A stretch of 64,000 bases of DNA from positions 43,246,901-43,310,900 of the forward strand of contig CM055096.1 of NCBI GenBank assembly GCA_029204225.1. The letters are read 5' to 3'. This DNA is from Diphasiastrum complanatum (Eukaryota > Streptophyta > Lycopodiopsida > Lycopodiales > Lycopodiaceae). Within the stretch, counting starts at the first letter, position 1. Every line of letters begins with the position of its first letter. This document shows, piece after piece, positions 35,655 through 46,436 of this stretch. Made by a program: the position numbers and the translations under genes. Under the pieces are notes generated by a model that was given only the letters and a program-made list of their open reading frames with translations, made no database searches and had not been told where the DNA came from.

Positions 35655-35809
35655 TAGGTTGGGTGTGAATAGCTTTGGGAAGGTGCTCGGGCCTCCAAAG
35701 CCTCTCTCAACCTAGGCATTTTCTCTCTCTTCTCTCTCTTTGTGTGCTATGTAGGTGAAGGCAAGGTTGCGCTCCCAGCGACGAACCCCATACTACAACC
35801 GACACTACA
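35655..35809 (+). repeat. 3' LTR fragment (last 155 bp)
   Basis: It matches 32590-32744 almost base for base, from CTAGGTTG to GACACTACA, and is followed at once by the target duplication. Confidence 0.88.
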
Positions 35810-35814
35810 ATCAT

Positions 35815-37228
35815 CAAAGATATCAAACATAGGGATATCTTTAGACCTGAACCTCTGGAAATACTCCCTCTCAAACATATGATCTAGATGTAACAAGATC
35901 TCATCAATGTTTGATCTTGAATTTTTATAAAGATTAGTGAGAACAGTGTCACCAATGTCACCATCATAAATCAAAAGATAGACTCCAAACTTTCCATCCA
36001 ACATGAAGTAGAGTAGGTGAAGATGAGTATCAAACCTAATAAATCCAGCCTTCTTGAGTCCATAACAAACTTCATTAAGCTCATCAATGAGATCTCCCTT
36101 GCCTTGAAACGAATTGTTTGAAAGTGAAGGAATGTAAAGAACACCATCAAGTCTTGTTTTCCTATTAGTAGAGAGACAAATAGGAATTGAACCAATACCT
36201 TCAATCACACACTCACCACCATTGGCCATGTGAATTGCTTTCTTGGCTACATCATAAGTGACCAAAAAAGTAAAGAACTCCTTGTGACTAGTCATCTATG
36301 AACTAACTCCACTATCAATCCACCGTGAATCTTTGTCACCCTCACTTGATATTGGACTTGAAGAACACATCAAAAGAGAATCACCACCAACTAGATCCTT
36401 ACCATTAGTAGTAAAGTTGATTTGCTTGCTACCTTCATCTCTTTGCTTCTTCAAACATTCATCAGCAAAATGCCCTTTGATTTCACAGTAAAGATATTTT
36501 AACTTTGACTTATCTTTCTTTTTGCCAAAAGAGGAAGTCTCACCTTGATCTTGACCTTTAGACCACTTGCCTTTGCCTTTGCCCTTGAACTTGCCTTTGA
36601 TGAACATAGCCTCCTCTTCATATTGAGATGTTGATGTAGATCCACCTCCTCTTGATTGAAGCCTATACTCCTCATTCACCAAGATCTCTTGCAAATCCAC
36701 AATACTTGGCAAAGTCTTTTGAATAGCAAAATTTTGAACAAGATTAGCATGATCATCCAACAAGCCATTAAGTATAACCTGAATAAGTTCTACCTCCTTA
36801 ATGCTTTCATCAATACATGCTAACTCATCATTGAATGCTTTAACCCTCAAAACAAAAGCATGAGTACTCTCTTCCTTCTTTTGCAATCTTTGAAAGCTTT
36901 TCCTCCTAAGAGTAAGCACTCTTGATATAGACTTGGATTCATAAAGCTTCTTCAAAGCTTCCCAAGCCTCCGAAGATGATGTGTACTTACTAATCTCCTT
37001 GAGAAGTTCATTGGTAATATTCATCTTAATCATGTGTAGAGCTTTATTTGATCTCTTGTCATACATCACTTGATCTTGTTGAGTTGATGGTATCTCCTCT
37101 AAGCCTACAACAATATCCAAAATATCATTCATCTCAAGAAGTGATTCCATCCTCACTGTCCACAATGAATAGCTACTTGAGGTAAGCCTATCATTGTCTT
37201 CCAACATGAATCCACCACTTGTAGCCAT
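35815..37228 (-). pseudogene. Copia gag-protease with misplaced RT piece
   Basis: Gag starts at 37228 (MATSGGFMLEDNDRLTSSSY), and an in-frame Met lies further up at 37297. It is close to the gag at 5557-6942. The zinc knuckle is damaged: YLYCEIKGHFADEC has Tyr for the first Cys. The protease site reads DSGVSS and then a stop (36296). In the next frame the protease is followed by KNN-type sequence. At about 36090 it changes to RT-like sequence (LNEVCYGLKKAG, YFMLDGKFGVYLLIYDGD), where the active site YVDD is altered to YDGD. The frame then runs to the ATCAT target site at 35814. Integrase is absent between protease and the RT piece. Confidence 0.82.
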
Positions 37229-37817
37229 GTTGCAATGACTTGATCTTATTCTTTCAACTCGTTCCAATGCACAAAGCACTCTCTTGAATATCAGCAAATG
37301 AATTCAAGAAGAAATCACAAAGATATGGAACCTCTCAGATCTCTTCTAGCACTTCTAACTAGAAAATCAACACATAGAATAGTGAAATCTTGATCAACCT
37401 ATGATCTATCCTCAATCTAATGATTCTTGACACTTCCTAAGATTGAAACACACTCAAATGAAGTTCAGTAACTTCACAAACTAGAGATCCAATCAAAATT
37501 AGGGTTTTGACAAAATCACAAAAAATTGAATATCTCAAATTCTACATGCAATTTCTAGAAACTTGATGCATCATCTTGTAGCCTCCAATGAGACCTTCCT
37601 AATGCACCAAAAATTATCTAAATCCAGTAAACTAAGTGTGAAATTGGAATTGATCAAGTATATAACCCTATATTGAGTTTGGCCTACAAAAGATCCAATC
37701 TACATATGCAAAAATGCTAACTTTTGAGTAGAAATCAATCTAGCATGCTCTAGCATTGGTAACTCCTCCAAATCCTTGCTAAAGATGGCTGATCCTTTCA
37801 TAATCTGAAACACAATA

Positions 37818-38476
37818 GCTCTGATACCATGTGAAGGATTTCAGGTCATTCAAGATCCAATCCATGTCCCTGATCTTTAGTTACAATAAAGAGCAAACGA
37901 ACAATCCTGCCAATGTAAAAAAATCAGCATCTACATACAAATGAGATGCAACTCTAAGATATACTGATAAAACATGAACCAAAACATAAAATGTAGTTGT
38001 TGTCCATACAATTACAATACCCTACTATATTTCACACATGTGGAACTAGAAATAACAAAATATGAACATTCTACACACAAGGTTGCAAGATATCATCAAG
38101 ATAGTGCACCAATGAGTAGTAGAACCCAAAGAGGACCATGTATAGTGATGAAATGAGAGAGAGAAGAGACAAGATATGTCTTTTCACGAGTTACATCCTT
38201 TTATAACAGGTTCAAACCCTACTTGGCCACTTGGCTTTCCCTCCAAAATGTAAACCCTACTATTTTTGGGTCTAGATTCAAAGTATCCAACATTCAAATT
38301 TGTATCTCTCTCAAACTCGACTACCAACTTTCCCACACTTTCAAAAAGTGTTTATTGAATGTATTTTAAACTAATATAACTTCAAAAAGTTTATCTCTAA
38401 GTCTAAACTGAGTTTTGGCCTCATATTGACGATTTACCAAAATATGACTAAACTAAAAAAGTTGAAATCTCTCACA
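37818..38476 (-). repeat. Primer-binding site and 5' LTR of copia
   Basis: PBS 37818-37829 reads TGGTATCAGAGC on the minus strand and touches the LTR. The LTR (37830-38476, 647 bp) begins TGTGAGAGATTTC and ends GAAATCCTTCACA. It contains TATAAAAGG (about 38206-38214) and an imperfect CACACATGTG palindrome at about 38033. The 3' LTR in this region (29363-29995) is of another family, so the 29-38 kb copia sequence is a composite of two elements. Confidence 0.85.
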
Positions 38477-39470
38477 CTTCGCATGTGAACTTCAATTTTT
38501 CCTTGGTTTTATACATTAGGACTAGATCTCTAGAATGAAGATCCTTCTTGTGTAACCTACGATCATGCCATGCCTTATGATGTGCTTTCTCAGCTGTCAG
38601 TGCATGTACAACCAATAGGCATGTCTCGCAAAGTTTCTGTAAAGCTTCATAGATCAATTGTAGAGATTCGCCTCATCAAGGCACTGTGTGATGGCAACCG
38701 TCAATGATGGCACCAAAAACTCTACAAGCATTACAGCATCTTGACCATAAACCAGTTGAAATGGCGTTTGATTAGTGCTTGCACACAATGATGTTTTCCT
38801 ATAGAAATCTTGTAGTAGGCCTTGCATCAGCGGTTTGTACTATCTTGGCTTCTACCCACTTGGTGAGATAATCCATAGCCATGATGATATATCAGAGTTG
38901 TGAGCTTCTTGTTGTTGGATGAATGGGACCGATGTAGTCCAATCCCCAATTTTCATATGGTGCTTGAGCTAGAACTAGATGTAATAGATTATAGTTTATT
39001 CTTGTCGGTCTTCTAGCTTGTTGGCACACATCACATTTTCTTAAGTATTCTTCCATGTCCATTGTCGACACCAGCATCTTGATTGCAAGATCCTGCGAAT
39101 TGTGATGTCAGATGCAAAATGACCACCACCCATGCCTTCATGTGACAACGATACGATTTGGGTGGTGTCATGTGGAAGAACACATCTTCGGAGGATGTTA
39201 TCGGATCCTCATCGATATAATTGGCCAGAAATCAGCTAGTAACATCTAGCCTTAAGTATTAACTTTCGTTGCTCCACCTTTAATAGGGATTTATCTGGTT
39301 GGCCCCGCATTAGATATTCAACTATATCTACGACCCATTCCGGTACTGTTTCAATATAAAATAGGGCACCATCTGGTAACTCATCATCAGGTTGGGTTGT
39401 CGTTTTCTTCCCCTTGATTTGCGACATATGATCTGCCATATAATGTTGCTTTCCCTTACGTACCACTATT
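38477..39470 (-). pseudogene. Gypsy RNase H end and integrase remnant
   Basis: From 39466 the minus strand reads VRKGKQHYMADHMSQIKGKK, the end of gypsy RNase H. Next comes MEEYLRKCDVCQQARRPTRI (39050, integrase HHCC finger) with the PYENWGLDYIGPIHP catalytic start. About 250 bp of broken sequence follows, then a C-terminal piece (AWHDRRLHKKDLHSRDLVLM, about 38560). The end is cut exactly by the copia LTR at 38476, consistent with the copia having landed in this gypsy element. Confidence 0.85.
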
Positions 39471-39529
39471 CAAAAAGCAAACTTCAACAATAGAAGCAAC
39501 CATCGAGTGATTTGCAATGTGCATCCAAG

Positions 39530-39705
39530 CTTGGTGCCTTAGTAAAAACATCAGCTATCATATCTTGCGTTCGACAGCACTACAATTTTATCTCTTTGTC
39601 CAGAACTTTGCTTCTAACATAGTCATCCTTGATTTCAATGTGCTTACTCCTGGAATGAGATCTAGGGTTGGCTGATAATTCTCTTTGACAAGCAGAAGGG
39701 CTGTT
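39530..39705 (-). pseudogene. Copia RNase H scrap
   Basis: The minus strand reads LSANPRSHSRSKHIEIKDDY and VRSKVLDKEIKL, stop, CCRTQDMIADVFTKA. This is the end of copia RNase H with one stop. A similar scrap is at 50000-50181. Confidence 0.75.
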
Positions 39706-39732
39706 CACCGACTATATCTACAAACCCTACAG

Positions 39733-41570
39733 TGACGTCATTGCCGGGAATAGGTTTTACTAACTATCTTAGTTGTATTTTTAGTTGTTTTTGCTTTTTT
39801 AGAGTGTTTTTAGGTGGTTTTTTGGTAGATTTAGCTTGTTTTGCATGATTTCTTGTGCTTGGACTGTTCTCAACTAGTGGAGGAGGTGTGAGAGGGTAGG
39901 GGAGACCCAAAATAGCCTCTAAGGGCTTGGCATCCATTCACAAAACTGAAAAAACCATAAAAATAACTCAAATATGTTTTTGGAGAGAAAAGAGACAAAA
40001 ATCTCATCAGATTTTGTTTATTCAAAATTGTTAGCCGATATTTTTGCACAAAAAATCGGGCTCTGTTTAAAGCGATTTTCACAATTTTGTAAAACTCGGC
40101 ATGTAAAACCCGGCTATAAATGGTATTATCGGCACACAGTTGCCTATAGATAGGGGTCCCAGCCCACCCAAAATGTGGCTAGAACAAATTTTGAGGCCTT
40201 AGAAATGGCCCATAGAATAGGTTACGGCCATAGAATTGGCCTGATTATAACAACCAGCACTACCGAGCGAATTTTCAATGTACTCTATTATTTTTTATTA
40301 ATATAAAAGATATTGCCTATCAGAAAACCGGTTGACTTAAAGAAACCCCAATTCATGAGTGCCCCGCTGAAAATTGCGCGCATCACAGCAACTGTGACAA
40401 GGGAAAAAATCGACTCACGAATATGGCAAAGAAATTGCTAGACAATGGAACTGGCAATGACAAAGTATGGTGGAGGGAAAAATAGAAAATAAGCATGGGT
40501 CAAACACTCGCAACTTTCGTGTTAATGCAATATCTACCATAATTCATTTTGGAATACGTTGCATCATGTTCTTGCTACTATTAAGTGGTCGTACTTGAGT
40601 CACTGGCCCGACCTCTTTGAAATAGAAGAGCGGGTTGTCACCGTGCATGGTTGAAATACACCACCTCGGTTAGATGTCAATATAGTCACCTCCATCGTTG
40701 GAACTACCTAGCGAAATACCTAGGCCTGGCGGTTGGCAAAATACCACCGCTTATCAAATAAGGAGGCATGTATAACTAGCACCCCCACATGGCACAACAA
40801 CTAACAAAGAGATGACGTCCTATTTCTATTTTGTGTATGTGTGCTAGCTTCATCTTGTGTGTCTTCAAATTGTTGATTGAGTACTCATGGACATTTCACG
40901 AAAATTGTAACCACCACCCCCTTTACCAAGTATAGCCGTAGTGTAATCGGGATGTCCTTAATCACTCTCACCTAGAGTGCTGTTAAATCTCCTTGCAGCC
41001 CTGCCTCTGGGGGCTTGTAAAACCCTCATCGGTTGGGGAGCACGGGGTGATTGAGACGGCCCTCGGGATGGGAAGTGACATTCCTCAATCATTCATGTAA
41101 GGCCAGTGTGGGCCCTTCCCCTGTAGGGCTTCTTGGCGAGACCAATTCCCCGTCGAAATTTTTTCCTATCAAAAATCTAGTGAGAACTAACTTTTGCACG
41201 ACTGGCAACAGCTCCAGAGTACTGTCCCAGACCTGCATAGAAGCCTGCGAAGGTTCCCACCAATCAGATTTTGAAAAATCTCAATTAAACCAAAAAAAAT
41301 TTAAAAAACCCCTTGAAAAATGAAAAAAATTCAGATATTCATAGGAACCTTCGCAGAGCTCTCTGAAGTTCCATCTCAGTAAGACCAGAGCACCCTCAAT
41401 TGCAAGACCATATCCGAATGTGAGATAAGAAGGAAGACAATATTACAAGATATGCCACTAGGTGCAAAAAGCGCAAGCGGAGGAAAGGGCACATACTTAT
41501 AGAACCTCCAGATGCTGAAGAACCAGTACCACAAATGGGCTCGCCATTGCGAACTAATCAGAACGATTAG
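39733..41570 (+). other. Gypsy 5' leader with decayed tRNA-Asp primer site
   Basis: TGACGTCATTGCCGGGAAT at 39733 follows an LTR-like end CCCTACA and differs from TGGCGCCGTTGCCGGGGA at a few bases, mostly C-to-T/A changes. The sequence to 41570 is non-coding and A/T-run rich, like the leader of 32105-35809. A block at about 41010-41160 (GGGAGCACGGGGTGA... AGGGCTTCTTGGCGAGACCA) matches 54140-54290. No gene seen. Confidence 0.55.
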
Positions 41571-41966
41571 TTGCATCATCATGAACTACCTTTCCACATA
41601 GTGGAGCCCGAGGATCTGCATACTGAGATACTCAGAACTTTGCTAGCAAGTCGTGTTAACTTATCCCTTGGAGAGTTACTGCAGATTGAGCCGCAAGCCA
41701 AGAGTCTCATGGATGAATGGGCCAAAGCGGAAGCAGAACCAATAACACAAGAGCCCATATATTGTGCGGGCTACGAAGAAACGAGCAACGTCCTCCACAT
41801 TGAGACAATGTGGGAAAGCAAAGAACACAATATCACCTTGCCAATCAAGCACAAGAGATTTGAGAACGAGGCAACAATGGTAGATAGAGTATCAGATGTA
41901 AATTTGATCTCCACTACTCTGTATCAGAAATGGGGTTTGCACGGATTGGGTAAATGTGAAAGTTGA
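41571..41966 (+). pseudogene. Gypsy gag end/protease-like remnant
   Basis: The frame has 131 codons. The part TEILRTLLASRVNLSLGELL resembles the conserved segment before the protease of plant gypsy elements. The later VDRVSDVNLISTTLYQKWGL resembles the protease text D.GS.VNLIS..L...LGL, with the DxG active site changed to DRV. It follows a gypsy leader on the same strand. Assignment is by pattern only. Confidence 0.5.
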
Positions 41967-42900
41967 AGGATTGTTAGCTTTTGAACACATAATCTCAAAC
42001 CAAAAAATGATAGTATTGCATCATATTCCACCTAGGTGGGATAAATGCTTTCTCAATTGGCCGCTACATCCACAACATAACTAGGCTAGGACACGCTAGT
42101 CTTCTCCTAGCACTTTTTGCTAATTAGTATATGGTTAAGTCTAGATGACAAGTATTCGAACCCAAAGATACTTATTCTATTTGATGTAAAAATGGATGCT
42201 CTTCTAAAAATCAAATATTTCCTTCTCACATTTTGAAAAAGACTAAACATGGAAAAGATACCTAATAGAAGCTTAGAGGATAGTTTGTTAAAAAATGACA
42301 AATTTGTCTTGGAGAGGCCCAATATTGCATTCTATATAACAATTAGTGATAAACTAAATTTCAAAGAGTTTTCAGAAACAAATGATCAAGACGACAACCT
42401 TCTTTTATTCTCATTGAGAATCCAAGTATGCCACATTTCATCTCAAAAATATATCAATGGATGTAATAATTTAAATACATAAAACTTATAAGAGTACTAG
42501 GCATACATAAGCATACAACATCATCTCTCCATTGAAGCTTGCATTGGTCATCCATAATACTCTGCCATTCTACTAGTGCACTGTGACACCTCACTGGACA
42601 CCTATGCAGCATATCTGGGCCACATCATTGAGTTCTTCTATAACTAACTGATAGACTCATAATAATCCACCATCATGAGTTTAGGCCTCCAACCACTAAT
42701 TATGACTTTATGCACATGAGGGCCCCAAATCCCTCACAATCATAATTAACTTACGAGTCGACGTAGGCCTACTGACCTCTAGCGGGATAAACTATCCGAG
42801 ATCAATCATGGCAATGACATTCTTTCTCCCTTATTCAAATTTCGACCTCAAAACTTAAAGCTAGGAAAGTTCCTCCTCAAGCTTCCTTCCTATTCCTAGG
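41967..42900. other. No gene seen
   Basis: AT-rich sequence with no recognisable domain. CTCAATTGGCCGCTACAT at 42052-42069 is shared with 17116-17133. Confidence 0.55.
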
Positions 42901-42903
42901 AAT

Positions 42904-44612
42904 CATCATCAGGCTTGGGAAGCTATGAAGAAGCTTTATGAGTCTAAGTCTACTTCTAGAGTGTTGACTCTAAGAAGGCAAAAATTTTCATGTTTGCAAA
43001 AGAATGAAGAAAGTCCAAATACTTTTATTTTGAGAGTGAAAGCATTGAATGATGAGTTAGCTTGCATTGATGAGAGCATTAAGGAAGGAGAGCTTGTTCA
43101 AGTTATTCTTCATGGATTGTTGGATGGTCATGCTAACATTATTCAAAGTCTTGCTAGTTTGATTAATCTTCAAGAGATCTTGATCAATGAAAAATATAGG
43201 CTTCAAGCAAGAGGTGGATCTTCATCAACATCTCAAATTCGAGAGGAGGTTATGTTCATCAAGGACAAATTCAATGGAAAAAGCAACAATAAGTGGTCTA
43301 AAGGGCAAGATCAAGGGAAGGCTTTTTCAAATGGCAAAAAGAAAGATAGATCAAAGCTCAAGTGCTTCTATTGTGGCATCAAAGGACACTTTGCAAGTGA
43401 GTGCTACAAGAAGAAGAGAGATCAAGGAGACAAGCAAGGTAATCTTACTCTTGATGAGGATGGTTTGGATGTTCAAAATGCAAAGGATGATGCTTTTGTA
43501 AATTCTTCATGTATGCTTGCTAATGATGGAGATCTAGATCCATGGTGGATTGATAGTGGAGCAAGTTCCCACATGACTTTTCACAAAGAGTATTTCACTT
43601 CTTTGTTGGCATATGGAGATGACAAGAGGGTGATCTACACGGCCAATGACGGTGAGTGTGCAATCAAAGGGATTGGCACAATTCCTATTTCTCTCTCTAT
43701 AAATAGGAATGTTCAATTGGAAAATGTTTTGTTCATTCCATCTATTGCCAAAAATTTACTTAGTGTCAATCAATTGCTAAGTAAAGGCCTCAAAGTTGAG
43801 TTTGATGGAGATGCTTGTATGAACAAAAGGAAGAATATCCTGATTGCAAAATGTAAAAGACAAGGGAAGTTGTTCAAACTAGATGCTTGTGTTATTGCTA
43901 ACTGAGTTGGATGTGTTGCAAGAGAGCAAATACCTATTCAAGAGGTTTGGCATAAAAGGACGGGGCACCTCAACTTCAAGTCATTGGAGGTAATGGCTAG
44001 AAAGCAAGTCGTGATAGGTCTTCCAAGTTCCTTAAAAAGTATCAATCATGTTTGTGAGTCTTGCACTTTGTCAAACTCACATAGACTACTTTATGATAGA
44101 TCTACATCTAGATCTACAAAGCCTTTTCAAATTGTACATTCGGATGTTCATGGAATTACTACAATTAGCAATAGTGGAGCTAAGATGTATGCAATTTTAA
44201 TTGATTATTTTAGTAGATTTTGTTGGATCTATCTACTGAAGAGCAAAGATGAAGTGTATGATGTGTTTGTTAAGTATCTTCAAGCATTATTGATGGTGAT
44301 GTGGATGGATCTAACATTCTTATCACTCACATTTATTGTTTGGTTGCTGTGATTTTCCAGAGAGTTCAAAGTTGATAACATGGAGGAATCATCTCATTTA
44401 CATTCTATGTGACTCTTCATGTCATATTGAGGTGGCATATCACTTTGTGAGGGAGCAAGTCTTAGCAAAGGAGGTGGAGCTTCAACATGTTTCTTCAAGG
44501 GAATGTGTAGCTGATATCTTCACCAAAGCATTGGGAAAGGGCTTGTTTATGAAGCATAGGATACCACTTGGAGTGTTATCAAAGTCCATGCTAAAACTAG
44601 TTGAAGAGAGCG
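42904..44612 (+). pseudogene. Copia gag-protease-integrase, 5' truncated, RT deleted
   Basis: It begins inside gag (QAWEAMKKLYESKSTSRVLT). The 326-codon frame has an intact knuckle CFYCGIKGHFASEC (about 43360) and protease WWIDSGASSHMT (about 43540). After a TGA at 43903, VWHKRTGHLNFKSLEVMARK and the integrase opening CESCTLSN...HSDVHGITT (about 44055-44155) follow. At about 44290 integrase stops and a short RNase H tail remains (HIEVAYHFVREQVLAKEVEL, VADIFTKALGKGLF). The family is that of 5557-6942. The start is lost at 42900. Confidence 0.87.
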
Positions 44613-44695
44613 TGTGAAAGTTTTCAACTAGTTTAGTTAAATTTGCTACATTTGTTTATTTGGCATTTGAGGCTAATTTCATATTAGACTCAGCG
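44613..44695 (+). repeat. 3' LTR start, truncated
   Basis: TGTGAAAGTTTTCAACTAGT at 44613 follows the RNase H stop and resembles the LTR start at 55061. It is cut after about 80 bp by an LTR on the other strand. Confidence 0.65.
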
Positions 44696-45061
44696 AACGA
44701 CTTATCGAACGCAATGGAATGAGCCTGCTTTTCTAATGCATGACTACACCTATCAATATTGAACAAAATGTAATGATAGAAGTCATGTTCAATATATGAG
44801 ATTTATCAACTAGAAAATAATCACAGAGATGCATACATTCTGACATAATATTGAACACAGTAAAAAAATAGATTGATTTAGCATAAAAATAGATGATGAT
44901 GAGCACAAGACAATTGTAGATAGAAACCGAGTGCTCTAAGCTATCTAGGAGTAGCTGATAATAATTGTCTAATTGCACTTTTGTTGATAAGTAGTAAGCG
45001 CTAAAATAGCAAAACTCTAAAGAACTTTAAAGAACTGAGCTAGAATGCTCAAGAGTGTTCA

Positions 45062-45673
45062 TGTCAAAGTATTGAGAAATCTATCTAATGTTGTGAGTAT
45101 GGGTCCTAAAAATGCCAAAGATGAATTGAGCTCTTTTGGCTTAGTAAAGACCCATCTTAGAATAAAATATTCAAGGTAGGTAGAAGTAGAAACTCGAGCT
45201 ACCATAGGAATTGCCATTTGTACTTTACATGCCACATTTAATGCATGAAAAGACTATGTGGCACAATTAGACATAGTGAGGTGGCTTGGATAAGTCTAGA
45301 TAGCTTGAGAGGTGGATCCACAACTCCAATTTAACTTCAAGTAGGAGAAGAGTCCAGGGATCTATATATATGTGATGTACTCTCATTGAGAATATGAGGA
45401 AATTTGTGTGTAATGAAAATTTGGAGACAAGCTCTTTGTGCCCTCTCTCTCTCCACGAGTTTTGTACTTGCTATTTCTCTCTCTAGCCGAGTAGAGGCAT
45501 TTATGATGCTTTGTCTTATGTTTTGTTGACAGATCTTGCTTGTAACACAATAATATTGCTTGTATGATTAGCTTTCCTATTGACAACCAATACTAGTCTG
45601 ATCTTTATGGTGTTATTGTGCTTAGGAGATCAAAAATACATGTGTAGGGCATCCCACACGTGTGAATTCAGCA
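45062..45673 (+). repeat. 5' LTR of the GTTCA copia
   Basis: 612 bp. It has TATATATATG at about 45365 as a TATA region, CT-rich transcribed parts (45440-45485) and a CACACGTGTG palindrome at 45655-45664 near the end. Confidence 0.92.
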
Positions 45674-45686
45674 TGGTATCAGAGCC
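45674..45686 (+). promoter_or_regulatory. Primer-binding site (tRNA-Met type)
   Basis: TGGTATCAGAGCC follows the LTR end AGCA with no spacer. A further CACACGTGTG copy is in the leader at about 46215-46224. Confidence 0.9.
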
Positions 45687-46436
45687 TACCTAAGTTTTAC
45701 AAGCAAATCTAATCAAAAAGTTTGCAAATCTGACTCAGATTTCAAGCTAGGAATTGTCGAGATTCTACCTTCTAGCTAGTTTGCGGTTTTCTTGTAATTC
45801 TGAGCTTCAAACCACATTGAATGGGCCAGATCAGGTACTGTATGGAATTTTAGGTGCTGGCACATGTGAAATCCACCCATTTTCATATTGGTGGTTCTCT
45901 CTCACCTCAGATCCAAATTTCAAGCAAATTAGCCCACTAGAAAGCTAGAAATGTGTAGAATCTGATGCAATTTAAATCATCACAGTTGGATAAGCCAATC
46001 AAAAGATATAAGCTTTTGAAGAGTCATAGGTAGGGCACCTAGACCTGTGGCAAATCGTGTGTACATGTCATTTATTGCTTGAATGATCACAAAAATCATC
46101 CAGAAGCTACACAATCTCATCTATATGTGATTTAGACAAAACTTATAGGTTCTAGGCAAATTGTTTCATACAAATAGATTGTATTTGAGTCAATTTGACA
46201 TTTTTGAAATATTTCACACGTGTGAAATTCAAAGAACCATAACTTTTGCCATACTTCATCTTTTTTGATGATTCAAATCTTGTTTTAGAGAGATTGTCAA
46301 GCTAGTGAGATCTATCTCACAGTTTTTTGCTAAGTCTTACATAGGATTTGGTTCTGTACCCTTGATTGGTTCCTATAGTGAGAAGAAAAGCAATTCTTTC
46401 ATCCATCTTTTTTTATTTCCATCATCCTTTATGACT

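Larger units (their letters stand above)
32105..35809 (+). mobile_element. Gypsy-type element with gag only, nested in copia, TSD ATCAT
   Basis: ATCAT at 32100-32104 is repeated exactly at 35810-35814. Removing the element restores a continuous copia frame on the other strand. It has a 640-bp 5' LTR, a tRNA-Asp primer site, a leader with about 150-bp tandem repeats and a gag region with two zinc knuckles. The last 155 bp of a 3' LTR ends at the duplication. Protease, RT, RNase H, integrase, PPT and most of the 3' LTR are missing. The element therefore inserted whole and later lost its 3' two thirds. The Asp primer and long repetitive leader suit the Athila/Tat branch. Confidence 0.88.
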
